Assembly: GCA_017654935.2 (NCBI GenBank)
Contig: CM065691.1
Location: 22,132,164 to 22,196,163 of the forward strand
DNA: 64,000 nucleotides
Source of the DNA: Phymorhynchus buccinoides
Taxonomy: Eukaryota > Mollusca > Gastropoda > Neogastropoda > Raphitomidae
Direction of reading: 5' to 3'
Shown here: in pieces, positions 47,050-58,718 of the stretch
Layout: every line of letters begins with the position of its first letter
Position numbering within the stretch: the first letter of the stretch is position 1
The notes under the pieces: generated by a model
What the model saw: only the letters and a program-made list of their open reading frames with translations
What the model was told of the DNA's origin: nothing
Databases searched by the model: none
Made by a program: the position numbers and the translations under genes

Positions 47050-47505
47050 GACTTTGACATGAACGCACCAAGAGCATAGACTGGGTTGGAAATCGAAACT
47101 GAGGTCACCATCAGAGCAGCAAGGCCACAGCATTTGAGACTTTTTTTTTAATGATTGATGAAGATGAGGCAGATGATTATGATGACGATGCCATGGAGTT
47201 CCTTATTGGTCTGAGACTGCATGACAGGGCTGTACTCTATGCTTCCTTTCATACTATCCCGATAACTACAGACACCTGCAGTGATGATCATGAAATTTGA
47301 GCAACGCTCTCAGAATCGCATTCTTCAAGTGGATGAAGCTTGACTATGTGGTTTCAGTCTTCCCACTGAGCGCATAGCACATTCGCCCTGGGTAGGAGTC
47401 AGCTAGCCCAGGGCCCAGAAAACCCTCGCCTCTGATGGGATTGAAACTTGAGATCTCCCAGCTACTAGTCTGCGATACTACTACTGCGCTATGGTGGCTG
47501 GTATA
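47050..47505 (-). mobile_element. tRNA-type SINE S3 copy 1
   Basis: On the minus strand the right end reads CACCATAGCGCAGTAGTAGT (A-box-like) ... CAAGTTTCAATCCCATC (B-box-like), then about 380 bp ending near CAACCCAGTCTATGC. The paralogue at 47790-48247 matches over nearly its whole length (CATGACAGGGCTGTA, CAGACACCTGCAGTG). Confidence 0.75.
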
Positions 47506-47506
47506 A

Positions 47507-47830
47507 TTTAACAATTCCAAAATCAGCAGTCCAGGGGCTGCGAATCTATGTTAGGTCGTCAGGAGACAACCATCAGAGGAGACACTGCACTGCTACTGAG
47601 TCACTTCGGCGGAGTTCAGTGGAACCTGTTCTTTGCTAATATATGCAAGACACCTTTTACTAAGCCCCATAGGCCCTACTGACGACAATGTCTCAGTCAC
47701 GGAGCCAGCGTGAGTGGGGTCCTCTATGAGGACACCACCATATCCGTCCATCGACAGCTCCCCAGAACATACTGACCCCCATGACTGACCCGAACGCACC
47801 AAGGGCAGAGACTGGATTGGAAACCGAAAC
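47507..47830 (+). repeat. Dispersed repeat R7 copy 2
   Basis: Shares AGAGGAGACACTGCA, TGCTACTGAGTCACTTC-type phrases and CACGGAGCCAGCGTGAGTG with 9605-9905. Lies between the two S3 SINE copies, so a unit of about 745 bp may have been duplicated. Confidence 0.7.
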
Positions 47831-48247
47831 TGAGGTCACCATGAGAGCAGGGCATGAAAGGCCACAGAATTTGAGAACATATTTTCTTTGTGATACTTGA
47901 TGGAGATGAGTGGGATGATTATGACGATGATGATGACGCTATGGAGTTCCTAACTGATCTGAGACTACATGACAGGGCTGTACACTACGCTTCCTTTCGT
48001 GATACCCTGGCGTTAACCAGGCCCGATAACTACAGACACCTGCAGTGTTGGTCATAAAATTAGAACAACACTCTCAGAATCGCATCCATTAAGTGGATGA
48101 AGCTCGACTGTGTGGTTTCAGTCTTCCCATTGAGCCCACTGCACACTCACTCTGGGTAGGGGTCAGTCCAGGACCGAAAGGAACACTCGCATCCGATGGG
48201 ATTTGAGCCCAAGACCTCCCAGCCACTAGTCAGCGACACTACCACTA
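47790..48247 (-). mobile_element. tRNA-type SINE S3 copy 2
   Basis: Minus strand head CTTAGTGGTAGTGTCGCTGA ... GGGCTCAAATCCCATC (B-box-like), then body as in 47050-47505. Ends about 80 bp from the channel exon's stop codon. Confidence 0.75.
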
Positions 48248-48329
48248 AGTTAATGATCAATTTTAAAGTGGAACTGAGGTTCACATTGTGGAGAATGCTA
48301 CTCATAATGATAAAGTGACCAGCTGTACT

Positions 48330-48488
48330 CTAATCGGAGGGCTCGACTATTGCGTTGTTTGTGCTGTGTTGTCGGCCACGGAGTCGTCTGGCCAGTAAGG
48401 CCCCCAGACACACGGCCAGGTCCAGCAGCTCCATCAAGGTCAGCACACTGACCCCCATGAAGAAACCCATGTTGCCCCCCCAGCAGAC
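48330..48488 (-). CDS. Last exon of a DEG/ENaC-type sodium channel (TM2 and C-tail)
   Basis: On the minus strand a (TG)n tract ends in GTGTGCAG and is followed by 52 codons and TAG (48330-48332): VCWGGNMGFFMGVSVLTLME, LLDLAVCLGALLARRLRG, then a short polar tail. The order GG(N/Q)MGxFxGxSxLTLxELLD is the TM2 of the degenerin/ENaC/ASIC family, with GVS as the GxS selectivity filter (family knowledge). The exon starts in phase 0. The C-tail is short. Earlier exons must lie to the right on the minus strand; see 51910-52020. Identification rests on one TM helix, so the subfamily is open. Confidence 0.7.
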   Translation of the reverse strand, partial: VCWGGNMGFFMGVSVLTLMELLDLAVCLGALLARRLRGRQHSTNNAIVEPSD

Positions 48489-48489
<1 letters not shown>

Positions 48490-48547
<58 letters not shown>

Positions 48548-48809
48548 GGGTGCAACTACACAAAATGAAAAAACCCTGAAAGGCCGGGGTCCAGGGGTAA
48601 TGTCCCCCTGCAGCTGAAGCAAAAATTGATTTATGAAGGTATTTTAGTTTGCTTTTTCCACAATTTATACAATTGCTTCTTTTAAAGTGTTTTAAAGATA
48701 CAGTACACACACAAATATCTTTTTTAATTTTTTTTTAAAAGGAACTTATTCTGTTAAAACTCAAAAACAGGAAATCCTTATACACGCGCTCGCACGCACG
48801 CGCACACGC

Positions 48810-48846
<37 letters not shown>

Positions 48847-49121
48847 ATGGGTGCAACTACACAAAATGAAAAAAACCTGAAAGGCCGGGGTCCAGGGGTA
48901 ATGTCCCTCTGCAGCTGAAGCAAAAATTGATTTATGAAGGTATTTTAGTTTGCTTTTTCCACAATTTATACAATTGCTTCTTTTAAAGTGTTTTAAAGAT
49001 ACAGTACACACACAAATATCTTTAAAAAAAATTTTTTTTAAAGGAACTTATTCTGTTAAAACTTAAAAACAGGAAATCCTTATACACGCGCTCGCACGCA
49101 CACGCACACGCACACGCACGC

Positions 49122-49164
<43 letters not shown>

Positions 49165-49165
49165 A
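48490..49165. repeat. About 300-bp tandem duplication between (CA)n tracts
   Basis: (CA)n at 48490-48545, 48790-48842 and 49084-49162. The DNA between them (ATGGGTGCAACTACACAAAA...TCCTTATACACGCGCTCGCA) is present twice with about 98% likeness by eye. It lies in the intron just upstream of the channel exon. Confidence 0.93.
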
Positions 49166-49423
49166 AATCAATGTTATATTTACATGAAAGGACATTTAGT
49201 TTGCCGTCACATCTCAAACCAACACACAACAGATTGCATTAATACAGCGCAGACCTCCGCTAAGAAAGACCGCTTATTTGTTTCCATCATTAAAGAGTGT
49301 ATGGGGCCTACTTGAACCACTTGTTTTCTTCACATATGCACAGACAAGCAAAGAGACCGAAAAATACAACTTTCTTAGTCCAGGTAAAATTTGACAGAGA
49401 TAGGACAAGGAGAAATGGAATAT

Positions 49424-49439
49424 AATGAGAGAGAGGGAG

Positions 49440-49512
<73 letters not shown>
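49424..49512. repeat. (GA)n microsatellite
   Basis: Nearly pure GA with one AAGA break. Ser/Leu frames on the minus strand are artefacts. Confidence 0.95.
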
Positions 49513-49514
<2 letters not shown>

Positions 49515-50239
49515 ACAGAGAGAAGGGAGGGGCCTGAGAGAAACAAAACTAGAAGCATGAAGTGGAGACACTTTGAAACACTGCCCTTTATTTTTAAAAA
49601 CAAAATGAATGTATACGGAATTCAAACCGTCACCAATGGATCAGTCCGACACGCTTACCACTCTGCCACATTGATTAATCTTCTTGTAGCTGGATAAAAT
49701 ATCAATAAATTACCTTTATCATAACAATCAAAATGAACATTTCATGGATTTAAAGGATCGTCCCAATTAATTTCAACATTCAAAGCAAAATTATTTTGGT
49801 GAAAGCTTTAAGATTAACCAATATTAATTAAAACTACAATTATATTGTTTCACAACTGATCGATAGATAGAAGGAAAAAACGTCACCCCTTAGCGGAGAT
49901 TTAACACAATCAGCAAAAACAATAATATGAGCGGGTTCCATCACACTTGCGGTAACGAAGTGTCTAGGACATGGGGAAATGTGATGGGGGTAATTGAATG
50001 CACGTTGTGAGAAAGTGTGCAGTAGAGAAACAATTCACCACAAGCAAATTGATGTTTTCATACTCACTACTCTGCAAATTTGCTTCTTTGGCCCTAAACC
50101 TCTACAACTCTCTTTTTCTCTATACTGATTTGTGCTCAACTTCCCATTCGCCACACACACACACACCCCCACACCCCCCGCACCCCCCCACCCCCACACT
50201 GATCTTTGTCCCTTCCTGGTCTATCTGCCATTCTCCTCT

Positions 50240-50275
50240 CATCTGCTGATGAAGAGCCTACGCTCGAAAGCTTCA
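50240..50275 (+). other. Hammerhead-ribozyme-like core (unproven)
   Basis: CTGATGA at 50246-50252, then A, then a perfect 4-bp stem GAGC (50254-50257) / GCTC (50262-50265) with loop CTAC, then GAAA (50266-50269). This is the order of the hammerhead core (CUGANGA, stem II, GAAA). Against it: one extra A before stem II, and I could not place stem III or a cleavable UH step. Such cores occur in Penelope-like elements and retrozymes of molluscs. Confidence 0.35.
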
Positions 50276-50487
50276 CTCATGACTCCTTCAACAGGTCAGA
50301 ACTTCCTCTCCCTTTTTTGTTTTTCACCACAAGCAGTTCTGTTCTTTCTGATTTGTTCATTTAAAAAAAGATGCACGCCTCCTCCACTGGGATCAATTCA
50401 ATGTGCCCTCGTCTCTATGTGTCACCAATTGTGTGTCATGTCGTTGTGTCCCTGTCTCTATATGTCCCAGTCTCTGTGTGGCCCCTT

Positions 50488-50580
50488 GGGTTAGGGATAA
50501 GGTTAGGGGATACTACTTGGGTTTCTGGTTAGGGATTGGGATAGGATTTCAGATTAGGTTTAGGGTTTGGATTAGGGTGC
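50488..50580 (+). repeat. Degenerate TTAGGG-like repeats
   Basis: GGGTTAGGGATAAGGTTAGG, GGTTAGGGATTGGG, AGATTAGGTTTAGGGTTTGG, ATTAGGG. Scattered telomere-like hexamers rather than an array. Confidence 0.6.
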
Positions 50581-50879
50581 GATCTCTGGTTCACATATAG
50601 ATAGACTAGATTATCAGGGGACACAGAAGACGGGACACTACGAAGATGTGGAAACATAGACAAAATTGGGGATCCTAGAGACGAGGTTAGAGACGAGGAA
50701 GAGACGGAGACAATAGAGACGGGGGGGGGGGGGGGGGGGCAACATTATAAGTAATCCTTCACCTATCCTTCGCCGAGCTCTTTCCCCAATACAAATAGAT
50801 CAACTGCACCTACGCTAAGATGTCATTTCCATTGTTTGTGCGCTGACTGCAAAGATAATGGCTGCAGCAGTTCCTTTGA

Positions 50880-51445
50880 TGCATGTTTCATTTTGCTGAT
50901 GGTTGTCTCTCGGGTCCGAGGATGACTTTTCTGTGTGCCTTCATCGGTGGATACACGTGGCTTCGGAAACCAAACCCAGAAGCGCACATGCGGTCGCAGG
51001 AAGGGCATGGGACACCAGTTATGACAGATAGCTCTACGACGTTGCTCTCATGTTGTTTCCTGGCGCTGGCGCTGCCGACGATCATCTTCAAAAGTCGTCA
51101 CTGCTCTCCTGGTCAGGGCGCGCCAGCTGGTTCTGCTAAGGGCTGCAGCAGCTTCGAGGTGGCGAGGCTGAAGCCCGGCCCACTTGAGGTTGTCCTTATA
51201 GGCCTACCTCTTCTTTGGGCGACCCTCTTTGCGCTGTTCTGGTATGAGTTCACCGTAGAGGATCTGACGATGGACCCCGGGGCTCCTCCATTTGTCATGA
51301 TATGCTAGGTTCTCGAAGCTTAGAACTTGGATAATGTTTGTTTTCTGTCTGGATATCGTACAATTCACAAAATATAAACATGTCGATATCGTACCCATAA
51401 TAGAGATCCATTCGTACTCAGGAACTTGGTTGTTTCCCTTCAATC
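50880..51445 (-). mobile_element. LINE fragment: end of RT polyprotein with zinc-finger tail
   Basis: Minus strand frames read HDKWRSPGVHRQILYGELIP then EQRKEGRPKKR, a stop, AYKDNLKWAGLQPRHLEAAA, SRTSWRALTRRAVTTFEDDR, RQRQRQETT, then after a frameshift VPCPSCDRMCASGFGFRSHV. The sequence QILYGEL...G(R/Q)xKKRYKD(x)LK...W(R)...CPxCxRxCxSxxGxxSH is typical of the C-terminus of many animal non-LTR retrotransposons. Stops and frameshifts make it a dead copy. Confidence 0.8.
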
Positions 51446-51909
51446 GCTCAGATCCTCTTAGTACAGCTCAGCTGCAGGTAGTTCTGTCTGCAATTGTTAC
51501 AGAAGCACAGTAACACCAGTTATTGAACGCCCGATTAAGGTGCACACTCTACAATAAGACAACCGAGATTCTTCTACGCACTTCTAAGTATTTAAGAAGT
51601 GATTACGACTCCCCGTATGGGGCACTAAATGGCGATTTGTTTTTTTTCAAGCCGCATTCAGATTCTTTAGATAATACCCCTAAACTTTCCAAAACAATCC
51701 TTTTAAATCCGTGTCTTTGAGAGAAACATTGTAAACAGTCATGTAAACGACGAAACAAAACGTACACAGTTGAGCATAACGTATTCTGTGAAGGTGATGA
51801 TGGCATCTGATTGGTTGGTAGCTTACGCAGGCTTAATTCAGTTAAACAAAACAAAATAGATCTCTCTCTCTCGTCCTTCCCACCCCCCTCCCATCTCTCT
51901 CTCTCTCAC

Positions 51910-52020
51910 CTGGATGTTTGTGGCATTGACAGGGATGACCCCCGCAGTTTCCCACGAGGCACTGAGATGACGGCGATTGGGTGGAGGGAAGTAGGTCGCG
52001 AGGACTAGGGAGGTGTTGAA
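51910..52020 (-). CDS. Possible penultimate exon of the DEG/ENaC-type gene
   Basis: Minus strand: acceptor-like CGCTTCTCCAG at 52021-52031, 37 open codons beginning FNTSLVLATYFPPPN and ending GVIPVNATNIQ, then the strong donor CAG|GTGAGAGAG at 51909. Phase 0 on both sides, so it joins 48330-48488 to give NATNIQ-VCWGGNMG. The LVLATYF segment could be the last extracellular strand before TM2 (family proteins often have a (V/I)xVYF there), but overall likeness is weak. A different frame is also open. Confidence 0.35.
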
Positions 52021-53224
52021 CTGGAGAAGCGGCTAGGGGCGGGACAGCCCAGGAAGTCCGGTCTCAGAGCCCTGTCTGGATCCAGACCCAATGGCCGAAG
52101 TAGCGATTGCTATGGACATCATGCTGCACTGTTCATACGTAGAATCTAGAGGCACAATACCTTATTAATCTCATAAATGTGGACTGTATCAGGATTTGGA
52201 CAAGGAGTCCAGCGCACAGGGCATAGTCCTATAATAAAAAAACAACACACAAAATCCATTGTATTCTAATCCTGCAGAACGAATGGTCATACTTTGATTT
52301 GAACTTTGATTTCCTCCTTGCAATTTTGTTTACTTTTCTTATATATTGTATATTAGATTTCAAATTTTGTGGTTATTAACAGTGCTGTGTTTAATACTAT
52401 TATTTTATATTGATTTGATTGTAGGGGAGTTATGTGTATAATGGCTATTTGTTGTTTAAATTTCTATGTAAAGCGCGTTGAGCTCCTGCAAAGGGAGTAA
52501 AGCGCTGAAATATAAATGTTCAGTATTATTATTATTATTATTATTACTTAGTATACTGAAAAGTTTAGCATTTGACCATCGGCTCAAATTTGTGCATAGC
52601 GGAGGATGCATTGCAAAAACAAACTCATTGCCACTCTCGGCCGGCGCGAAACACATTTGTAAGAAACAACTGTGACGTTGGGGAAGGTCCCCCAAGACCA
52701 ACTATCTCTCTGCTGCGCACTAACGGTGGCGGCAAATGCGCTCCGTAAATTTAAGAACGATCCCAGTACAGTTTTTCACAATAAACCTGATGAGGTCGTA
52801 CATGATTTCTATAAATCATTACGATATATATCGCTATCTTAGCTCTTCTTTAGTTTTGGGGCCCCAAGTCCCGTCTATCTCACGCAATCCTACAAAGACA
52901 TTCCAGTTTTAAACAAAAACGGTTTTGCTTCTTGTTTCTACTTTGATATACAGCCACTCACTTACTGCCGGGAAGGCGGTAGCGTTTGCATTCTCGTCTG
53001 CCAGCACTCGGGCCCTGGCGTCAACGCAGCGGTGAGTTCGTAAATGTTTCCCCGCAGATCCGGGGAACAGTTCTCGATCCCCGTCTCATCTGGCACGGAA
53101 CTCCTCTGTCTCCGTGTCCACGCATTCCGCGTCACAAACGCCTTGTAAGGACTGGACAGGAACTTGAACTGTGTATGCCAGCATTGAGCCGGGATACTAG
53201 AGATAGAGCGAGAGAAGGGGGGGG

Positions 53225-53522
53225 GGGGAGGGGTGAGAGGTGATAGGAAGAGTTATTTGGCAGCGAGAGCGAGAGAGAGAGAAGGAACACTGAAGCACTG
53301 GAAATAACTTTAACAAGGATAAAGATTTTAGTGATGCCTTTCTTCTTCTTCTTCTGAAGAGAGAGAGAGAGAGAGAGAGGATAGAGAGATCGAGAGAGAG
53401 AGAGCGATAGAGAGAGAAGAGATAGCACTGAACCCTGAAAACTTTTATTTAGCAAGGATGAAGATTTTAGGCAATGCCTATTGTTACGAGAGAGAGAGAG
53501 AGGAGAAGAGAGAAGGAAGGAA

Positions 53523-53570
<48 letters not shown>

Positions 53571-54320
53571 GGCATGCCTATTGTTACGGGGAAGAGAGGA
53601 CGAAGGAGAGAGAGAGAGAGAGAGAGGGGTGGGGGGGGCAGGTACATTACCATCTTAAAAAAAGAATGGCCGAGGGTTGAAAGAGGCAACTGCTATACAG
53701 GATCTTACAGCAAAATATTGCCAATTCATTGTTTTCATATTGACACCTTTTAATATAATTTAGGTACATGCCCCCTGCACAAAGGGGCTCAAAAACAAAA
53801 CCCTGTCAAAATTCCGTGTATATACATGATGAAGGTGGACTGTCTTAAAGCTGTTTTTGATTTATTTCCTATGAACATAAGATGTGCCAGGAATGGGCAT
53901 CAAATGTCAATAACTTTGGCAATAAATATGAAAAAGCTTAATTTAGGCAGGATGAAGTTTTAGGCATGCCTATTCTTACAAGAGAGAGAGAGAGAGTTAG
54001 AGAGAGAGAGAGGAGAGATAGAGAAGAGAGCGAGAGAGAGGGGGGGGGGGCAGGTGGACATTACCAGTAAAAAACGAATGTCCGACGGGTTGAAAGGAGC
54101 AAACTGCGAAACTATTTGGCAAGATTCATTTTTTTTATAATTGACAACCTTTTAATTAATTTAGGTAATCCACCTCCAAACGGGACTCATAACAAAGCCC
54201 ACGTCAAATTCCTGTATATAAATGATGAAATGACTGTCTTAAAGCTGTGTTTGATTATTCCTTAATGACTAAAGATGTGTCCGGAATGGCTCAAAATGTC
54301 AATAACTTGCAATAATAAAT
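53225..54320. repeat. (GA)n blocks and about 410-bp duplicated element
   Basis: (GA)n at 53267-53282, 53361-53425, 53488-53567, 53607-53626 and 53980-54042. The segment 53640-53940 (CTGTCTTAAAGCTGTTTTTG, AAATGTCAATAACTT) recurs at 54050-54320 with many one-base gains and losses. A phrase AAGGAT(A/G)AAGATTTTAGGC precedes several (GA)n runs. Confidence 0.85.
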
Positions 54321-54486
54321 TGTGTGTGGTGCGCGTGTGTGCGTGTGTGCGTGCGTGCGTATGCGCACACTGCGCGTTGTGTTAAAATGTACCAGGGCGA
54401 CAGTCTTGTTTCGTTAATTAGGGCCTATGTATTTTTGTTGGACCATATTGTATCGATCCAGGAAAATAAAAACAAAGTGTCACAGT

Positions 54487-54640
54487 AAGGGCCCAAGCAC
54501 ACGTCCACTAAAATCGTATGACTGTATCGATACGGATCGATCAGTGGTCTCCAAGAAAACTGCTATTCGCGCTTCGAGTCAGCGTGGGCGAATCGTATCG
54601 TACAGATCGCGCGATTTTAGCTGACGTGTGGGCTGCCCTT
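54487..54640. mobile_element. Palindromic MITE family H copy 2
   Basis: AAGGGCCCAAGCACACGTCC to GCTGACGTGTGGGCTGCCCTT; inner arms ATCGTA / TACGAT as at 33911-34061, with several indels. Confidence 0.8.
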
Positions 54641-54906
54641 AAGACAGATAAGCTAGGTTCGGACCTACATGGGGGCTTAGGGGGCTTAGCCGCTCACCCT
54701 TTTTCCTAAAACAATAAAGAAATAAAATAATTAATGTCACCAGAGCGGCAGCTACACTTCCCTCGCGGGCTATACCCCTGCACTCATCAGCACCACCATT
54801 TTTGATGGTACTTATGGTTCAACAACATGTTTCAATTAGTGTTATGAACGAGCATGGCATTGTGCTTTATTTCAGCCCAGATTGCAATATTTTGCTTCTC
54901 AAGGAT

Positions 54907-55168
54907 TTAACCCTTTCCACACCGCCAAAGTCTGCATTTTAGCCCCACAGTGAGTTTAACACGCTATGTCACTAAAAGGCATCAAATGTGGTCTAGTTAT
55001 CCAGATAGACCCTATTGTCTTTAGTTTTTGGGAAGTAGCGGATAGACGCTTGTATTTATATATGTCACAGAAGAATCCCCCAATACTACAGTCTGGATTT
55101 TGTTCTCTAACCACGGTAACTTAATGGAACATTTTTGCTGAAACTGTGGCTGGCGGTGAAAGTGTTAA
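54907..55168 (+). mobile_element. MITE family B copy 7 (indel-rich)
   Basis: TTAACCCTTTCCACACCGCC to GGCGGTGAAAGTGTTAA. The body aligns with 7061-7306 but with about 15 extra single bases (262 bp against 246). Confidence 0.85.
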
Positions 55169-55820
55169 AAACATTTCCGGGGGCTGTCCCCTGAAACCCC
55201 ACCACCTTACAAGCCGTAGGTCGAACCGCCGAGCCTAACCAATCAAACAGACCTACAGACGAACGAACCATACAACGCGCACGCTCACGCGCAGACACTC
55301 TCATGCCGGCTCGTTGTTGTGGAAGCCAGGCTGGCCAGGTGCCGTGACGGTCACCATGTCTGTGATGTTCACTACGGCTACGTGCACGTGAAACTTTCAA
55401 ACAATTAGTACTTGAAATACGTTGCCGAAAGCAAATCTATGCACATGTACTTAATATTATTATTTTGCATGCTAGCCCCCTCTTTTTGTTTTTATGTTTG
55501 AATTTTCTTATAAAGTTGAGAATAGGACCACGAAGTCAGTGTGTTATTAGCCCCACCTGTTCCGTGTTTGTCTCATCTGTGAAAGATACTTTATTCCTGT
55601 TTCCTGGTCCTTCGGACATGAGGTCTAGAACCGAAGGTCCCGTGTGCGAACGCACTGCACAAGATCTTGCGCGCTCATACGTTAAAGCCATTCCACTATT
55701 CGGTCTAGTAGGCGCGTGTGTGCCGGTGTCATGGATGATCACTAACTCAGAAGAGACATGCATCCTGTGCGCAAATAGCAGTCTAAAACGAAGACTTTCG
55801 GCAGTGGGGAAGATATAACA

Positions 55821-56025
55821 CAGGCTCCATCGTCGTCCGCGAAAACAAGGGGGTCCAGGGACTCCTTCACTTACAGTTAAAGAGGTCCTAGAGGCGGGAT
55901 AGAGGTCCCAGTGGCATATTTTAATGCTAAAAGAATTTCTCTAATGCATCCTGGACCCCCAGCACATTATCTTTTTAGAGGGTCTGTAGATTGTAGTGCT
56001 TCGATTAGACCCCCTGGGAGCCCTG
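55821..56025 (+). mobile_element. MITE family A copy 5 (indel-rich)
   Basis: CAGGCTCCATCGTCGTCCGC to CCCCTGGGAGCCCTG, with body phrases GGACTCCTTCACTTACAGT and TAGAGGCGGGATAGAGG. Shorter than other copies because of many small gaps. 56030-58470 has only short CA/poly-C tracts and no supported gene. Confidence 0.8.
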
Positions 56026-57409
56026 TAAACATCCCTCAAGTGGGAAGAAGACAGTAATTCAAAGGGAAAAGGCTAGTCAAGAGAGTGACAGGCTATCTTT
56101 ATTAGAGGCAGTTACAAGAACAATACACTTCCAAGGTGGGGGGAAAATTTGCACAACAAGCACCCCCGCCCCCCCCCCCCCCCACACACACACTAATCCC
56201 AAACGGTTGATTTTTAAAGTTCAGTAAGCTTTATGTGGCGCACGTTCTTTGGTGTATGCTATGTATCTGTTGAAATGGAGTTTATTCCTATTTATAGCCA
56301 GTGGAAGAGGGCATGATGTTGTATAACGATTCGTGAATATGACATTACAAAAAGAGTTTAGGCGGGCACATCACCCACATTTTTATGAAAATCCGTTTTG
56401 GGGAAACATTTAATACTATAGGTCCATTTTGTAACTCTGGAAAATAATGCGCTTCTAAAAACTATACATTGTTACTATATGTTTGCATGTTTTAGAGCTA
56501 TAAGCACTTATTGGACCTAGTTGAGAGAAAAAGAGAACATTTCGTCCAGTTCTCCTCATAAACGGTATATAGTATCACTTGTTTCTGTCATACGTTTTTT
56601 GTTGTTCAAGATATCAGTATGAAATTTTGTGTATAAAAAACTGCTTCATTTTCATCACGAGGTTTGTATGTACTACACCTAAGCCTATAAAATACAGAGC
56701 TGTACAGTCGCAATTTTCTTTATAAAATGTTAGTAAATTATATCTAAATTTAAATCGTCATGTCATGAGTAAAATATAAAGCTGATAAAATGATTCTAGT
56801 ACTACCAACCTATGCATGTGTTTGAGTTATGTTAACATATAGGAGGAACCTTAAGCCTAAAATTGTATATTAGGATCAAATCACAATAGTGATTTTCCGT
56901 CAACGTAGAAAAACATGTTGAGGGCAATTTTTCACACCGAAAATTGGTTTAATCCAGATGCATTAAACATTTCCAAATGACAAATAAACTACTTTTGTGT
57001 ATTTTTGCAAATGTCATGAAGAAATACTATAAAGTAGGGGAAAGGGGCATATATAAACGGAGTGTAATTTGAAACACCCCATATCTCAAAAGGGAATAAC
57101 AATATTACAGATTTTCTAATGTCTTTCAAGTCTTACTTCCCTGAACTCGTAACGCATGTAAGATGGCGAAATGGAATGCCCGCCAAAGGTGAGTGAAAGT
57201 TTTCTTTTTAGCTCTATGGCTGGCTAAGGCCACCAAACGACACTCCAGAATCCTTGTAGTGATTGGAAAGACAGCGTAGATTGAAGACTATTATCCCTAT
57301 TTCTATTAAAGGAATATCTGAAATCCTTGCAGAGTTTGATCTAACCGAAGCTAAGCAGAATGGCAGCAAATTGTCATGTTCAAACAGGTGAAAAGGCTCA
57401 TATGAAACA

Positions 57410-57645
57410 CACACACACACACAACAGACACACACACACCTTTAATTCAGTATTATTTAAGAAATGTATAGAGCGCTTCACCTTTAAGCTCTTGACGCTT
57501 TAACAATGCCCTAAAATTATTGCATATTAATAAAACAACCGCTTACATGACCTCCACATATCCTTCGACATTGCTTACACACACACACAAGCACACACAC
57601 ACACACCACACCCACACACACCACCACACACATACACACAACACT
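57410..57645. repeat. (CA)n tracts
   Basis: (CA)n at 57408-57440 and interrupted (CA)n at 57578-57645. His/Thr frames are artefacts. Confidence 0.9.
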
Positions 57646-58474
57646 AACACAAAGACGATGCGCTCACAAGAAATATGTGATATTAAACTAAATATAATAA
57701 AATACTATACTAATAAAATACAATTTACAATCAGATTACATTAACATATCAATTTTCAATTTTCATTATGGACTGGTTTTTCAAGTTAGAAGGAACGATG
57801 GCTATTGCAATTGTTTTCATATTAACCCTTTGGCTTGTGATATGAACATGCTTTTGATGGTCAATGTGCATTTGGAATATGTAAAATCAATTTCTTATGG
57901 TTGATGTTAAACTGAAGGATGATTGTTTCTTTTATTGAATAATGGAGGTAACGTTATAATGTGTTTATTGTAAACACCATCTTGTGTTCATTTGCCTGCC
58001 AGTGTTCATATTGCCGACCATTTTAATTTTTCCAAACGTTCGAATTGCTCATTTCTATGTAATGTGCGGAACTGTTTTTTTGTTTGACATGCATGGACCA
58101 TTACCTATTACCGTTATCACCGTTATGAAACTCTCCTCTGCTTTTGGGGGGGGGGGTTCTCTGGACTTTGAAGAAAAAGTATTCCATATTTGCCCTCCAA
58201 AATTCTTTTCCCCCTACTGAAGCGAAAGCAATCAACAATTTTGTACCGAATGTTGGGTGTAGTGACGCCTTAAAGCCAACTGTTTCACCTTGACTCCCAA
58301 CTGTTGAGGACTAAGCTGGGATAACCCTTAGTGGTTGTGAACACAATCAGCTTGCAGCGAGGTTCTGCTGGTGGCTGTCCGAAGATGCTGGGGATCCATG
58401 TGTCAGCTGAAAAGTTCGTACGCACCAAGTATGATACAACAATACGCACTCGCTTTCTATACTCAAATTTTCTC

Positions 58475-58718
58475 TACTGGCGAGTGGCACAAACGTAAAG
58501 CGTTCGCCTGGTGTCAAGCAAGACCCGAGTTCGAACCTGGGTACAGTGGATTGTTTCCTCTCACTTTACACTGGCCTTACTGTCTGAACGTGGAGTCTTT
58601 CGATTAGGATGCATAACGAGGTCCCGTGTGCCCTGCACTTACACCACGTTAATCCCAATGGAACGAAAAAGTTGTCATTTGGTTATCGCCGGAAATTTAG
58701 GACCCCCTCCCCCCTCGC
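58475..58718 (+). mobile_element. tRNA-type SINE S1, cut by the assembly gap
   Basis: GGCGAGTGGCACAAACGTAA (A-box-like), CCCGAGTTCGAACCTGG (good B box, GGTTCGAAxCC type), then GAGGTCCCGTGTGCCC and AAAAAGTTGTCATTTGGTTA shared with 43670-43745. The right end runs into N's. Confidence 0.8.

Noticed and set aside
50883..51308. 141-codon + strand frame
   Set aside because: Shadow of the minus-strand LINE fragment, which has recognisable RT-tail and zinc-finger motifs.
55465..55818. 117-codon + strand frame
   Set aside because: Overlaps SINE S1-like phrases (GGTCCCGTGTGCGAACGCAC) in a stretch of poor sequence quality; no conserved domain seen.
58475..58550. tRNA gene
   Set aside because: A and B box-like words are present but there is no acceptor-stem pairing and the sequence continues as the SINE S1 body seen elsewhere.
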